Below the pieces are notes generated by a model. The model did not search any database, was not told the DNA's origin, and saw only the letters and a list, made by a program, of their open reading frames with translations. This document shows, one piece after another, positions 1-11,400 of a stretch of DNA of 64,000 nt (positions are counted from its first letter, which is position 1; each line of letters begins with the position of its first letter). A program made the translations under genes and the position numbers. The stretch is from NCBI GenBank assembly GCA_029876055.1, contig CM056874.1:1-64000 (forward strand). Reading direction: 5' to 3'. This DNA comes from Madurella fahalii (taxonomy: Eukaryota > Ascomycota > Sordariomycetes > Sordariales).

Positions 1-94
1 ATAAGGCTGAGCTAAATTTACTATACCCGGTTCTCTTGTAATCTCTTAGGCTAGTGTTACTATTTTACGCCGAATAGGCGTAATCTAAGCCAAT

Positions 95-3000
95 CTATTC
101 ACTATCTGCTATCTGAGAGAACCATATATCCAGCTCGTCAAAGCCCACTACCTCCACAATGACCCTATAATTCGCAAGCTCGGGCGCATCTCCGCCCTCC
201 ACAATAGGCATAAACTGTTTGCCTTCGGAGGCTAAGAGCGCTTTCCCTATGGCCCAGGTTGCCCCGCTTTCCTTGGTTAGTCGCCCCAACAACCCAACCA
301 GCTGCTGCACCGTCCATTTTGGTTCTCTTGGGTTGCTACCTTCCGGGTGGGATCCTTGGATAGATCGGTGTAGGGTGTCATAGAGGAGGGTTTGCCGAAA
401 TACTAGAGATACTCCGGTAGATGTTCCGATGTTGATAACACTGCCCCATTCTGGCCTGAGCTACGAGCTAGATATCCATTCCCCCTCTTCCTCGAAACGA
501 TAGAGTACTACGGGAAACCACATTGTCCTCCTGATTAGGCCTAACCTCTGATGGTTCTTAGTAAAGCTAAAGAGAGATGTATCGCTGGGGTACGGAAGAA
601 TCCACCGTGTAAGGAGGACGAGGCTGGTCAGATCAGCGAACCACCTTTGCGCAGCTTCCTCGCCGAGGAGATAGCTGATCATAATGAAGATACGTTGTAT
701 TGCGGCCCGATAGTTATAGGCAGACCAGCCCCTCCGTTGCCTTCTGTCCCGCCATTCGAACAAGAACCTTATAAGCTCCTGTAGTTCAGTGATCGATAGC
801 TTATTACCGGTAACAAGGTGGGGGCCGCAGGGGGTTTGGGTCGCACCGAGACCCCGATCATAGAATAGGCGGTAGGTCCCGTCCCAGGTAAATAGCGGAG
901 GGTTGCCGGGGGGGTAGGTACTAGCAGCGGTAGGCCTAAGCTCTTCATACTTTTTGTTCTAGGCATATAGCTCCTACCAGACGTCGAGGTCAAACTACCG
1001 GAGGACGAGGCAGTGGAGGTAATCCAGCCATACCACTTGCGCTTGGGGGCGGTTCTGGAGGCCGTGGTCTTGGAACCACGTCTGTGCCTGGAGGAGCTGG
1101 ATCTGCACGTTACGGACTTCGCGGATAGCCTTCCACCGTCTCCGGTACTCGGTATAGAGAAGGAGGTTACCAACTAGGAGCCGGCGGGTAATCGGGCCTC
1201 GGAACCGCCAGAACTCCCACTGGAAGAGGCCAGAACGCCACCATCCGAATCCATACCGCTGCATCGAACGGTATATACCGAGTCCAACCCTCCGCCGCTC
1301 CCTAAAGCGCGGGCTATCGCTGCTAGCTGCATCTTCCAGGCCATCGGGATTCCCGTCCTCTGTATCCTATTCGAGTACTTCTAGGGGAACCCATTCCTAT
1401 TGAGTCCACTCGTCACCAAATAGCAGCGGCTCTTTGAAGATTGTATTGCTACTATAGCAATAGCGTAGGCCTCGGAGGGCGATAACCATAGGAACCGTCT
1501 CGGAGAGCGAGAACATCGGGCCGGCACGGCCGAGGATATATTCGAAGAGGAGACAATAGCGGTTGATCTAGCCACAGAGAAAGTGGAGAACGTCGGAGGT
1601 TGGAATAGAGAACCAAGGTTGCGGTATAGGCTCGTCGCCCTGTACAAGCTCGATCGAATCCCAGTCCGACTAGACTTGGCGGAGTAGAGAGAGGGAGATA
1701 CGGTACTCTTCGCAGATGCCAAATAACCGGTTAACACACTCTCGAAGGTTGAGAGATACTCGCTACTTCGATAGGAGGTACCCTTTCTTCAACACTGCTT
1801 GCTCGGCGATCGTTGCCCGCCCGGCATGGCGGAGCTGGCGGAGATAGAGGGGGTCGATAGCTAGGTTCTCATATACTGGGGGCTGGAGGGCATAGACCTT
1901 CTGGGCATCGAAAGGCGCCTTGATGAGGTTGTAGTACTGGGAGTATATAAGTCCCCCAGCTAAGTCTACGCCTCTAGGTGCTGGAGTGATCGTCATAGCA
2001 CCGACTTCGTTGGTTATCGCCTACGGGTAAAATACGACCTCTGGCTTCCGGAAGCTACCTCTACCCTCCTCGATCCTACGGCGCTTGGGGTGGTGGAAGA
2101 GCGAGCAGCCACGTGCGATGTTAAATTCCATCCATCGATCGTCATCCGGCTCCTAGCTTCCTCCTTTGGAGGCCAGTGCCGGTACAGGGTCCTGTAGGCC
2201 TGGGCGCTGCGGGCCTGGGTCCTGCGTGCTAGGGCTCGTATCCCGGCCTAAGGGAGTAGCGCTGCGGCTCCCGCGATTACCGCCGTCGCGAACGGCCTGT
2301 TGAGAAAGCCAGCGTTCTCGATCGTCGATAGCGGCTTGAAGGCAACAGCTTCGGTAGAGGAAGGTCATCGCAGGCTGGATATCGCTGTCGAAAGGTAGGG
2401 CTGTAGGCCTTGCTATAACCTGCTTGCCGAGGTCGATGAAAACGCGGGTTGGGTCGAGGTATTGATCGTCGAAGCATCTATCCCAGTGCTGTAGGAACCT
2501 TTCGACGACGGCTTGGAATGTCGAACTAGGTAGGTCGGTGTTGCCTAAGGCGCTGGATATCATGAACTGAAGTTTGGTGTTCTTGCAGGTGAAGTAGACA
2601 ACGAAGTCGTCGAACAACGGCTGGCATTCCGGGTAGTCTCTTATCTTGCTGGTAAGGATACTAGTTAATCTCTGGATGGTAGTAGCCTGTAGGAACTGCC
2701 CAACAATCTGGCGCCGGGGATTCGTATTGCTGCTACCGGGCTCGGCTGTCGAGGTATTGTGATGCTTAACTTGGGCAGCAAGCTCAGTTGGTGCCGATGT
2801 GAGGTAGGCTGCTGTACGGCGGGACGGGGGAAGGTGTTGAATAATATTGGAGTCTGGGACAAGCTGGCCGTTTTCGTCCAGGATACTAGTAGCCTCGAGA
2901 ATCGCTGGGATAAGGATAGCATCGGACCAGAGAGAGAACTGCTCGGTAGATAAGAGGGTTCGGTTGATCGGCTTGCTACGCGGTAGGGCATCTTTGTAGA

Positions 3001-4646
3001 GGCGGGGAAAGAAGATATAGACGGTCATCGCCTCCCAGCCCCCGACCTGGCCAAAGGCGTAGTGTGGTATCGTGTGGAGAGAGACGGTCCGCCACTGCTC
3101 TGCTGCGGAAGTGGCGTCTGGGGGTACCGAGAGCCCAAGGTAGACGTTGGTAGTGATGTTGAAGTTGGTATACATATCGGGGAACCAGCGGATACCTTGG
3201 CGGCTAGCAGCGAGAGAGGTGCTAAATGCACAAACGCTATCGATATCAAACGATATGAGAGCCGACGGCGTGGTCTGAGTCGTCTAGCCATAGTGGGTTG
3301 ACATACAGAGCCGAGGAGGCGATATATTGGGAACTCTTGAATCATGCCCCTCGAAGGCAAGGCGGCAGTCGAGGTTAACCGGGTAGTCTCGGAGGCCAAG
3401 GCGATTCGAATCCAAAACGTTCGGGAGAGGTAGAGGCTCCTGGTTAATATCTACCTCTTCTATAGAAGGGTCCGGCCGGCTCCATAGGGTATCTGCAATG
3501 TCACGGAGCGAGCTACAGCGCGGCGAGACTCCATCGCGGCTATGTAAAGCCAAGTGCTCTGGGGACAACGTATCTGTCGCTTGGTGTTGCTGTAGAGAGT
3601 AGACTGGGAACTGCTTAAGACGTCGGATGAGAAAAGAATGAAGTGGCTCTGGAGAGTTATCTGCTGGAGTTGCGGCACTACCTATAGGGTTCTGGGCCTC
3701 TACAGTGCTCTCGGAGTTGCTAGTAGGGGGAGGCTGGAGTGAACCTAGAGTCCCAGATGCCAACCCAAAGTTGAGGGGAGGAGTAGAAGCGTTTGGATGT
3801 CCTTAGCTTCTAGGTGATGACGACGGGCTAAACATAGACCGAATATCCCGAGTGCCTATAGCAGCACGTTGGAGCATAGTTTATTGTTTTCTGGCCGAGG
3901 CGTTGCTAGGAGGTGTAGCTCGTCCTACGCTCTGACTGCTAGAGCTTTGGAGCGTTGTTAGGCTTTGGGGAGGAGCTGCGATATGAAGCTGTTGCTAGAC
4001 TAGGTCCACCAGTATATCCTCTACCGCTTGACGTTCAGTAAGTATAGAAACGAGATTTGAGAGATCCTCTACACTCTCATCTCCTACTTCTATAGCTCTA
4101 GGGATATCGTCAAAGTAGAGATCCTCGAGTGCTCTACCTTAGAGGATATCCTGTAGTTGGGTCATTTGCGGGGATGATATATCATAAAGGCTCTCTGGTA
4201 GGCTAGATTGAGGCTGGTAGGCTGGCTCGGGACTAAAAGGTGGGTGAGGAGTATCTTGTTGCTATTTATATAAGATATTAGTATATAAATGATACTCGGG
4301 CTGAAAGTCTTACAAAGAAAAATGCTTCCTGGCTATCGCCTTCTTCTTGGTTCGAGGGAATATTGGAGAACCCAAATTGGTTAATCGTGTATTGCGATGA
4401 AGTTGGTACAGGGTAGGGTCTAGAAGGCTCAGGGAGTATTATCTCGTTGTTGATAACGAGTCCAAGAGAAGGGTTGGTATTATTGACTTGAATTTGCGGA
4501 GGGACAGGTTGGTAGTAACAAATGGTAAGTCCGTTAGAAGGTGTAGGTACAGCTCGAGAACGGTGCTGCTACTACGATTGGCAGTTCTATGCCCGGCGAA
4601 CAGTGAGGCACTCCTCGGCAGTTTCGTACTTCCTTAGGCATGGCAT
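95..4646 (-). pseudogene. Large unrecognised repeat-type gene, two exons, inactivated by stop codons only
   Basis: I do not recognise the family. Read on the minus strand, exon 1 starts at the ATG at 4646 and runs to 4314 (111 codons). An intron at 4262-4313 (52 nt) has a GTAAGA donor, a TACTAAT branch site and a TAG acceptor. Exon 2 then stays in one frame from 4261 down to a stop at 95, giving about 1,500 codons in total. About 18 in-frame TAG/TAA codons interrupt it and I found no frameshift. Several stops sit where Trp or Gln would fit, for example after 'HYG' near 3284. The longest uninterrupted pieces are 2153-3172 and 3284-3763. The product would have a Ser/Pro/Gln-rich N-terminal third, a central region with 'VYLGLSVPPDA' and 'HWDRCFDDQYLDPTRVF', and a Trp/Arg-rich C-terminal part. 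No DDE transposase, RT, helicase or zinc-finger motif was seen. The C-terminus is uncertain because the stop at 95 could itself be mutated. Confidence 0.6.
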
Positions 4647-4773
4647 TTTCTAGTCTTTCGAGATGGAAGATAGTAATAGTATTTGCAGTTTATATTAGAT
4701 TCAGGTAAATTAGGCTCGTTGGGTATCTAAATTATAATTGAGCGACGTGCTTTCTACGGCTGGGAGCACCTGC

Positions 4774-5535
4774 TAATAGGTGTTACTAAAACCGGGAAAG
4801 ATGGGACTTCGGAGCTGCGAACCCCACTATAGCCCGATAAGCAGCCGAACTGTTCCCGAAAATCTCCTGACCACAACACGATTCACTCCCCTCCTTACCT
4901 AAATCATTATTTCTCCTTTCCTACAATATACCTAGGTCACTATTCTAAACCCTAGCACGCCCTTCCAGTTTTTCGTTCCTAGTTCCCAATAGATATTACT
5001 AAAACTAAGAAAGGTAGGACTTCGGAGCTACGAACCCTACTGTAGCCCGATAAGCGGCTAAACTGATCCCGAAAACTTCCGGACCATAATACGATTCACC
5101 CCTTACCCAAATCATTACTTCCCCTTTCCTGCAATGTGCCCAGGTCGCCATTCTAAACCCGAGCACGCCCTTCCAGTTTTTCGTTCCCAACAGATGTTAC
5201 TAAAAGTACGAACCCCACTGTCGCCCGATAAGCGGCCGAGTTGTTCCCGAAAACGTCCTAACCATTACACAAATCATCACTTCTCCTTCCTACAATATAC
5301 CCAGGTCGCCATTCTAAACCCGAGCACGCCCTTCCAGTTTTTCGTTCCTAGTTCCCAATAGGTATCACTAAAAGTACGAACCCCACTATCGCCCGATAAG
5401 CAGCCGAACTGCTCCCGAAAACATCCTGACCATAACGCGATTTACCCCTTACCTAAATCATCACTTCTCCTTTTCTGCAATGTACCTAGGTCGCTATACT
5501 AAACCCGAGCACGCCCTTCCAGTTTTCGTTCCGAA
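4774..5535. repeat. Tandem array, four diverged ~165-210-bp units
   Basis: Four successive units start near 4774, 4987, 5187 and 5354. Each has the order: 'TTACTAAAA' start, 'GCGAACCCCACTATAGCCC'-like block, 'GCCCGATAAGC', 'CCCGAAAA', 'CCTAAATCATCACTTCTCC'-like block, and 'GAGCACGCCCTTCCAGTTTT' end. Units 3 and 4 lack the 'GGGAAAGATGGGACTTCGG'-like insert of units 1 and 2. The array lies immediately upstream of the 5' end of the large minus-strand gene, so it may be its promoter region or the terminal repeat region of the same element. This link is inference. Confidence 0.8.
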
Positions 5536-5603
5536 GATCCTATCCTTCTATCGCCATTAAAGAGTACTATAGACTATAGTTCTTAAGGTAATCAATTGAT
5601 CTA

Positions 5604-5646
5604 ACGTATATTATAAGCGAACGGTCCATATAAGCGAACGGTCCAC
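5604..5646. repeat. Left terminal inverted repeat of the Fot1-type element
   Basis: Starts ACGTATATTATAAGCG and contains the block TAAGCGAACGGTCC twice. Its reverse complement matches 7423-7465 except at one position (a transition). Confidence 0.92.
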
Positions 5647-5692
5647 TTTCTACAACCCTACAAATACTATCTGCAATTACAACACAACAACA

Positions 5693-7366
5693 CTAGGAAC
5701 CAACGATAATTACATTAGAAACAGCTGAATCCGAGGATTCTGCAGCCTCCCGGCAAGTACGCGCATTATGGCCAGGCTTGCCACACACACCACAACACCG
5801 AACCTTCGTACGACCCCCCCCTGTACTACTACCTTCTGGCTGTGTATCTCCCACTACCTCCCTACCTACGGCCTTCTGGGCCAGTAGATCCTGTGCATCT
5901 TGTACAGTAAGTGACCTCCCAAGCTGTATACGTGTTCTTTTAGCTCTCCGGCGCTTGCTTAGTGCCTCGTTGGCTTTGTGGAGCGAAGAGACCTCTGACT
6001 GTAGAAGAGCAACTTGGTGCATTACAGCCATTGTACCCTTGGTAAGTTGATCTACAGCAGCTAACATCGAAGTCGGAGAGCTGTTTTGATGGTTGGTAAT
6101 GCGAGTCTTGATAAGTATTGACTGCGATTCGGCTTCTCGGGGATTGTGTGGCGTCTGGAAGACCCAAGGTTGTACGGTATTCGACTGTGAGGCTGGGGGT
6201 GTTGGTGTACGAAGCTATATATCCAGGGTAGAAAGTACCCTCTCTGGATTGTACGGTACAAGGCCAGCCCCTGCAAAGCCACCTTGTATATTGCTCTCTG
6301 TCATAGAAGCAAAGAAGGCCTCGCGGAAGGCACAGAGGAACTCGAGCTTGCTAACGTGGTTGATATACATACGCATTAAGTCCTCGATTTAGCGACCGTA
6401 TGCCTGCTTCAGTGGCCCAAAGCAGCCAACATCAAGTGGCTGGCACTTGTGGGAAGAGTGCGGAGGCATACAGAGCGTAATGATATTGTTCTGCTTGCAG
6501 TAGAGCTCGAACTCGGTCGAGTGGTGGCTTTCGTGGCCGTCGAGGATCAACAACCGGTATGTGCCCTTTTTCCGGGATTTTGAGTGGTAGTCGAAGTGCT
6601 TGATCCAATCTAGGCCTACTACATTGGTAGTCCAGCTATTGTCGGTAGTCGCAATACGCCAGTTGGCTGGAAGGTTGCACTCTCGGTACCAGTTGGCAAG
6701 GTGGTAATGCCCGGCCAAGATAATGAAGGGAGGGATAACCCAGCCAAGGGCATTGACACCCTGGATCACTGTTGCCCACTCGCGGTTGCCAGGCTGGGCT
6801 AGCTTTGCCTTACTATAGCCGTCGGAGGTTGTAATGACCATACCCACAGAGATAATCCCCATCATAAACCCAGTCTCATCGAAGTTGTAGATATCGTCAT
6901 CCACAATACCGTACTTGGCCTTAGTGTTCTGTACGAGTGCAAACCACTCGCCAATAACCTTTGGATCCTCGCACTTGGCCCTCTGGTAGTCGTACCGACG
7001 TGTCCAACGTGTCCGGAGCTCTGGCTGGCGTTTGACGAAGTTGTGGGCCCAGAGCTTGCCGACAGGGGGCGCGTCGCGTACACGTAGTAGTTGGTTGGCC
7101 ATATCTTCCACACCACTCAGTCTAGGTGGGAATGCACGCTCAGATAGTTCAACTATATACTGAACTATCGTCAGCTCTTCGAGATCCGTAAGCTTCCGCG
7201 AGTTGGCTGGAATATCGCGTCGCGTAGGCCGGCCCTTACGACGGTTGCGAAGAGTAGTATGGCTGACGTTGTAGACCTTTGCTGCACCTCGTAGGCTTAG
7301 GTTTTTGTCATTTTGAAGAGCGTCAAGGGCCAGGATTAGCCTGGCTTCCTTTGAAGTAGGAGGCAT
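5693..7366 (-). pseudogene. Fot1/pogo-family DDE transposase with two in-frame stops
   Basis: The frame opens at the ATG at 7366 and is continuous to 5693 (558 codons). TAA at 6389-6391 and a TAG at about 6219 interrupt it, and the first fits CAA to TAA. Domain order: an N-terminal helix-turn-helix (psq-like, 'SLRGAAKVYNVSHTTLRNR'), a CENP-B-type DNA-binding region ('DMANQLL' to 'RWTRRYDYQRA'), then a DDE_1 catalytic domain. The acidic residues fall in 'YNFDETGF', 'LLILDGHESH' and 'CQPLDVGCFGPLK', spaced as in Fot1/pogo transposases. The C-terminal part has a coiled segment and a CCHC knuckle ('CCGVCGKPGHNARTC'). Such proteins cut and paste DNA at TA sites. The ORF is nearly intact, so inactivation is probably recent relative to the Gypsy and Copia copies nearby. 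Confidence 0.9.
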
Positions 7367-7422
7367 GTTGGGTTGTTGAGAAAATCTGTGTTGAGTGCAA
7401 GGGTGGCGCGTCGCGTTGGAAA

Positions 7423-7465
7423 GTGGACCGTTCGCTTATGTGGACCGTTCGCTTATAATATACGT
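7423..7465. repeat. Right terminal inverted repeat of the Fot1-type element
   Basis: Ends CGCTTATAATATACGT followed by TA. It mirrors the left repeat, with the internal 17-bp period duplicated. Confidence 0.92.
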
Positions 7466-7574
7466 TAACTGTTATTGTTCTTCTATAGAGGTTTTCTTTT
7501 TTTTGCGCCCGGGCTGGGAGTTGGGGATTGCCGATTGTAGGTGCGATTAGACACTTGTTGGCAGGTGCTCTTGT

Positions 7575-7757
7575 GCGAAAAGGGTTTTTGCTGACAGGTT
7601 TTGTGGGGACAATGCTAAAAACGGTATAGCTAAGAGGTTGTGTGGGGACATTGCTAAAAAGGGTTATTGCTGACAGGTTTTGTGGGGACACTTGCTGAAA
7701 AGAGTTATTGCTGACAGGTTTTGTGGGGACATTGCCAAAAAGGGTTATTGCTGACAG
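7575..7757. repeat. Short tandem repeat, ~55-bp unit, about 3.5 copies
   Basis: Units carry the order 'TTGCTGACAGGTTTTGTGGGGACA' (in part) then 'TTGCTAAAAAGGG', seen at about 7590, 7635, 7680 and 7720. The sequence is degenerate and has no coding potential. Confidence 0.75.
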
Positions 7758-7759
7758 AA

Positions 7760-8242
7760 GTGGGGCAGTTGATATCTTAGCACGCTTTTTACTTCAAAAA
7801 CTTGCTAACTTTGAAAATTAATAACTAATTAACGAAAATAGATAGAGCAAAACGGACTTCAGTATAATATAGATTCGCTATTGATCTATATTATTGAGAT
7901 AGGTACAGTTAATTTTCCTGCAAACAAGGGCTAACCCTAAGGCGAGAAGTAGTAAGGGAAGCCTGGGTAAGCCGATTGATTAGGCGTATCTAATTGGCCC
8001 GCTGCGCTGTAGAACCCAAACCCCAACCCCAACTACAACACAGTTCCAACTCTATATATCTCAGCCCCCTTTGGTCGCACCAACCTGCATTTTCACAGTA
8101 GGTAGCTCCTAATTATTCTCTTTCGTTTAGTACCAGTTACACAATTTTTGGAGCAAAAAAGTTCATCCGTTTCTACTCAGGAAGTTTTCATCTATTTCTA
8201 CCCCTTGTTTTCGCACTAGAAACGAATGGAAAATTGGGGAGA
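7760..8242. other. Non-coding AT-rich spacer
   Basis: No supported ORF, TIR or LTR end was found. The stretch is AT-rich with an imperfect inverted TATATTA motif near 7865-7895. It is probably eroded transposon sequence. Confidence 0.5.
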
Positions 8243-8352
8243 GGGTTAGGGTTGGACTCGGGTTAGGGTTCTGGGTTAGGGTTGGGGTTGGGGTTCGAGC
8301 GTAGCATATAGGGAGAGCGGGGGGGAGAATGGAGGTTCGGGTTAGGGTTCCG
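8243..8352 (+). repeat. Degenerate interstitial telomere-like repeats
   Basis: TTAGGGTT occurs at least four times in about 100 bp (near 8246, 8262, 8276 and 8342), mixed with GGGTTGGGGTT variants. A run of about 17 T follows at 8356-8373. The fungal telomere unit is TTAGGG. The array is short and impure and lies between transposon remnants, so it is not a chromosome end in this assembly. Confidence 0.7.
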
Positions 8353-8489
8353 AATTTTTTTTTTTTTTTTTTTCCCATCGGATTCTACAGGGGTACGGGC
8401 TTCAACGGAGTCCACCCCCCGGCCGGCTCGCTTCGGGGGTGGCACGGACCCTTTTTCATCGGATTCCAGTGGACTCCGACGGCGCATAG

Positions 8490-11400
8490 GGGATAGATAG
8501 AGGAGAGTCAGTAGATAATTAGCCTCCTCCCAAAGTTCTGTAAGGAGATTCGCCTAGCGATTACCTACCAAACCACCTTACCTACTACTTACTAGCAGCT
8601 GGTAAGCACCGCCTATCGGATTGAGGACAGTCAGTGGGTTAAAGGGACTTCGGGATACCGCTCCCGACTACGACCCCCGCTAGAACCCCCTACAGTACCA
8701 GAGTCTATCGAGAGAGGCGCCTAAGCCCCGCTAGTACGACTAGGGCATAACATCGTCTACTACAACTACGGAAGGGAGGGCTATATCGCCAGGAACTGTC
8801 TATCGGGGCCGTCCAACCCCCTAGCGCCAGAGAGGGTGGACAAGCAGTAACAACGCTGCTATACCTGTAACTAGCTGGGGCATTATTCAACCAATTGCCC
8901 TTAGGCAGTATACTGGTGCTGCAATTAAGCAGGGCACATATCACTTCAATACCCGAGCAACGACCCTACTACCAGTAGCAACCAGATCCCTCTACGGGAA
9001 TACGCAGGAGCTGCAGCGACAGAGAAATAAGACAACACCGGGGACACCTCTCGTCGTATAGAGTCCGATATGATAGTCAGAATACAAGGACGCTGGAAAA
9101 AGGCACTTACGATACTCGACTCAGGAGCAGATTACAATCTAATTAGCTATAGCTATCTTACCAAGCACTCCCTCCTTAAGCACTTCGAGCCATTGGTAGG
9201 ATTACCGGCATCGGAAATCAACCTATATAGACCTACGGAGTATATCTCCTTTACATACGTGCCGTCGACTGTAAAGGCAGAGCTCAGACATATCTCCTAT
9301 ACTTTATTATCATAGATATTAAGCCCTTCGTCATCCTACTCGGCCAGCCCTGGCTCGAAATGGCCAACCCCGACATCGACTTCTAGGCCAAGACATAGGC
9401 ATACCCGCCTAAGGCGCTGCGAGTAGGCTTATACGTTGAGCCTAAGCAACAGTAGGTCGGATCGGTATTTACCCTCGTAGCTGTTATCCTCTCCAACGAG
9501 GACCCCGCCAACGTAGTGTATAAGCTGGAGCAGCCGCAGCTCCCGGAGGCTTACCGGGTATACGAAAAGCTGTTCTATAAGTCGGGGATCCTGCCCTTCC
9601 CCAAGATATCGGTAAAGCACCGCATTGAGCTCGTAGATGACGCGCAGCTGCCCTGGGGACCAATTTACCCGTTGGGGGTAACAGAACTTGAGACCCTACG
9701 CGAGTGGCTCAGGGCTACTACTGAGAAGAGCTGGATACAACTCTCTTCAAGCCCTACAGGCGCCTCTATCTTATTCGTCCCAAAAAAGGGAGGCGAATTG
9801 CACCTTGTTGTCGACTACTGAGAGCTGAATGCGGTAATATACAAGAACTGCATACCTATCCTGTTAATTAGAGAGATCTTTAACCGTCTGTTAATAGCTA
9901 AGATCTATACCAAGATCGATTTGAAGGATACGTACTATCGTATTAGGCTCAGCGAGGGCGACGAGTAGAAAACTGCCTTTCGTATACGATACAGCTACTA
10001 TAAGTTCCGTATAATGGCGATAGGGCTAGCTAACGCTCTAGCGACCTTCCAAATATACATCAACCAAGCGTTATCTGGGCTAGTAGATATTATATACATC
10101 GTCTACTTAGACGATATCCTGATCTATAGCGATAACGAAATAGCATATAAGCAGTATATAAAGGAAGTCCTCGATCGATTGGAGAAGGCTAACCTCTATA
10201 CCAATCTCAAGAAGTGCCAATTCTATACTACTGAAGTCGAGTTCCTAGGGTATATAATCTCATCCGAGGGAATCGCTATAGAGCCGTCCTGCATCGAGTC
10301 CGTTATACAGTAGCCGCTCCTTTACAGCGTATACGACATTCAAGTCTTCCTAGGATTCATAGGGTTCTACCTTCGCTTTATTAGGAACTATTCGAAGATT
10401 TATGCCCCTTTGATAGACCTCCTGCATAGCGACTAGAAGTGCCTATTCGAACTCACGAAGGAGGCAACCGAGGCGTTCGAGCTGCTCAGACGCAAATTCG
10501 GCGAGGCTCCTATCCTTAGGCACTTCGATCCCTCCCTGCCCATCCGTATGGAGACAGATACCTCGAAGCACGCAATTGGAGCAGTGCTCTCGTAGCTCTA
10601 TAAGGATCGTTGGCACCCTATCGCTTTCAGATCGAGGAAGCTTACGCCTGAAGAAACGCACTACAGTACCGGAGAAGGAAGCTACTTACATTCGTCGATA
10701 CGTTCCGAACTTGGTCCCAGTATCTCTTTTACACTCAGGTCCCAGTTATAGTCCTAACAGACTACCTTAACCTGGAATACTAGAAGACTAAGAAGAGACT
10801 AAACTTACAGTAACTGCGTTAGAGCAATGACTTAGCTACATTTAACTTCGTCATTAAGTACCGCCCTAGTACTCAGAACCCTATTAATCGACTTTCATAT
10901 AGGCCAGACTATATAGAAGAAGAAGAGGTAGGCGAAGATACTGAGAACCTGCTGTTTCAACTCCTATAGAATAGGATTGAATGTAGGTAATAGGAGAACC
11001 CTAGCCCCTACCCCGTTATTGCTGTAGTCCGAAGACTACTCTGACTATCTACTATAGTTACACTACTACTGTATATAAGAATAGTAGAAGACGAAGAAGT
11101 TATTGAGCAAGAAAGAGAAGAGTTTAAGAGGTTGCTATTGAGCCAAGAAGGCTAGAGTAACGTTATAGTCTAAGAGGTTTAGGACTACAGCGAGAAGTGC
11201 AGCTACGGCTCTACAGATAAGGACGAAGATACTATATTGGATACTAACAAGCAGATATACGTCGCTAGTACTAGTCTCCCCGATAGGCTGTCCTGTAGTT
11301 TTCGTTCTATATTCGGCACTAGGGGCCTCTACTGTCGTATAGGGAATAAATCTTATGATGAGGCTACACCTAATTACCGTATACCTATTATAGGCACTGT

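Larger units (their letters stand above)
5604..7465 (-). mobile_element. Fot1/pogo-type DNA transposon, complete ends
   Basis: The element is 1,862 bp. The 43-bp terminal inverted repeats are 5604-5646 and 7423-7465, with one mismatch between them. TA dinucleotides flank it at 5602-5603 and 7466-7467, the target duplication expected for Tc1/mariner-superfamily elements. Each TIR contains the block 'TAAGCGAACGGTCCA' twice in tandem, possibly a duplicated transposase-binding site. It encodes one transposase on the minus strand, now carrying two stop codons. A 5'-truncated relative lies at about 32690-33496. Confidence 0.92.

Noticed and set aside
7575..7757. CRISPR-like array
   Set aside because: Repeats are directly tandem and degenerate, without unique spacers, in a eukaryotic context.
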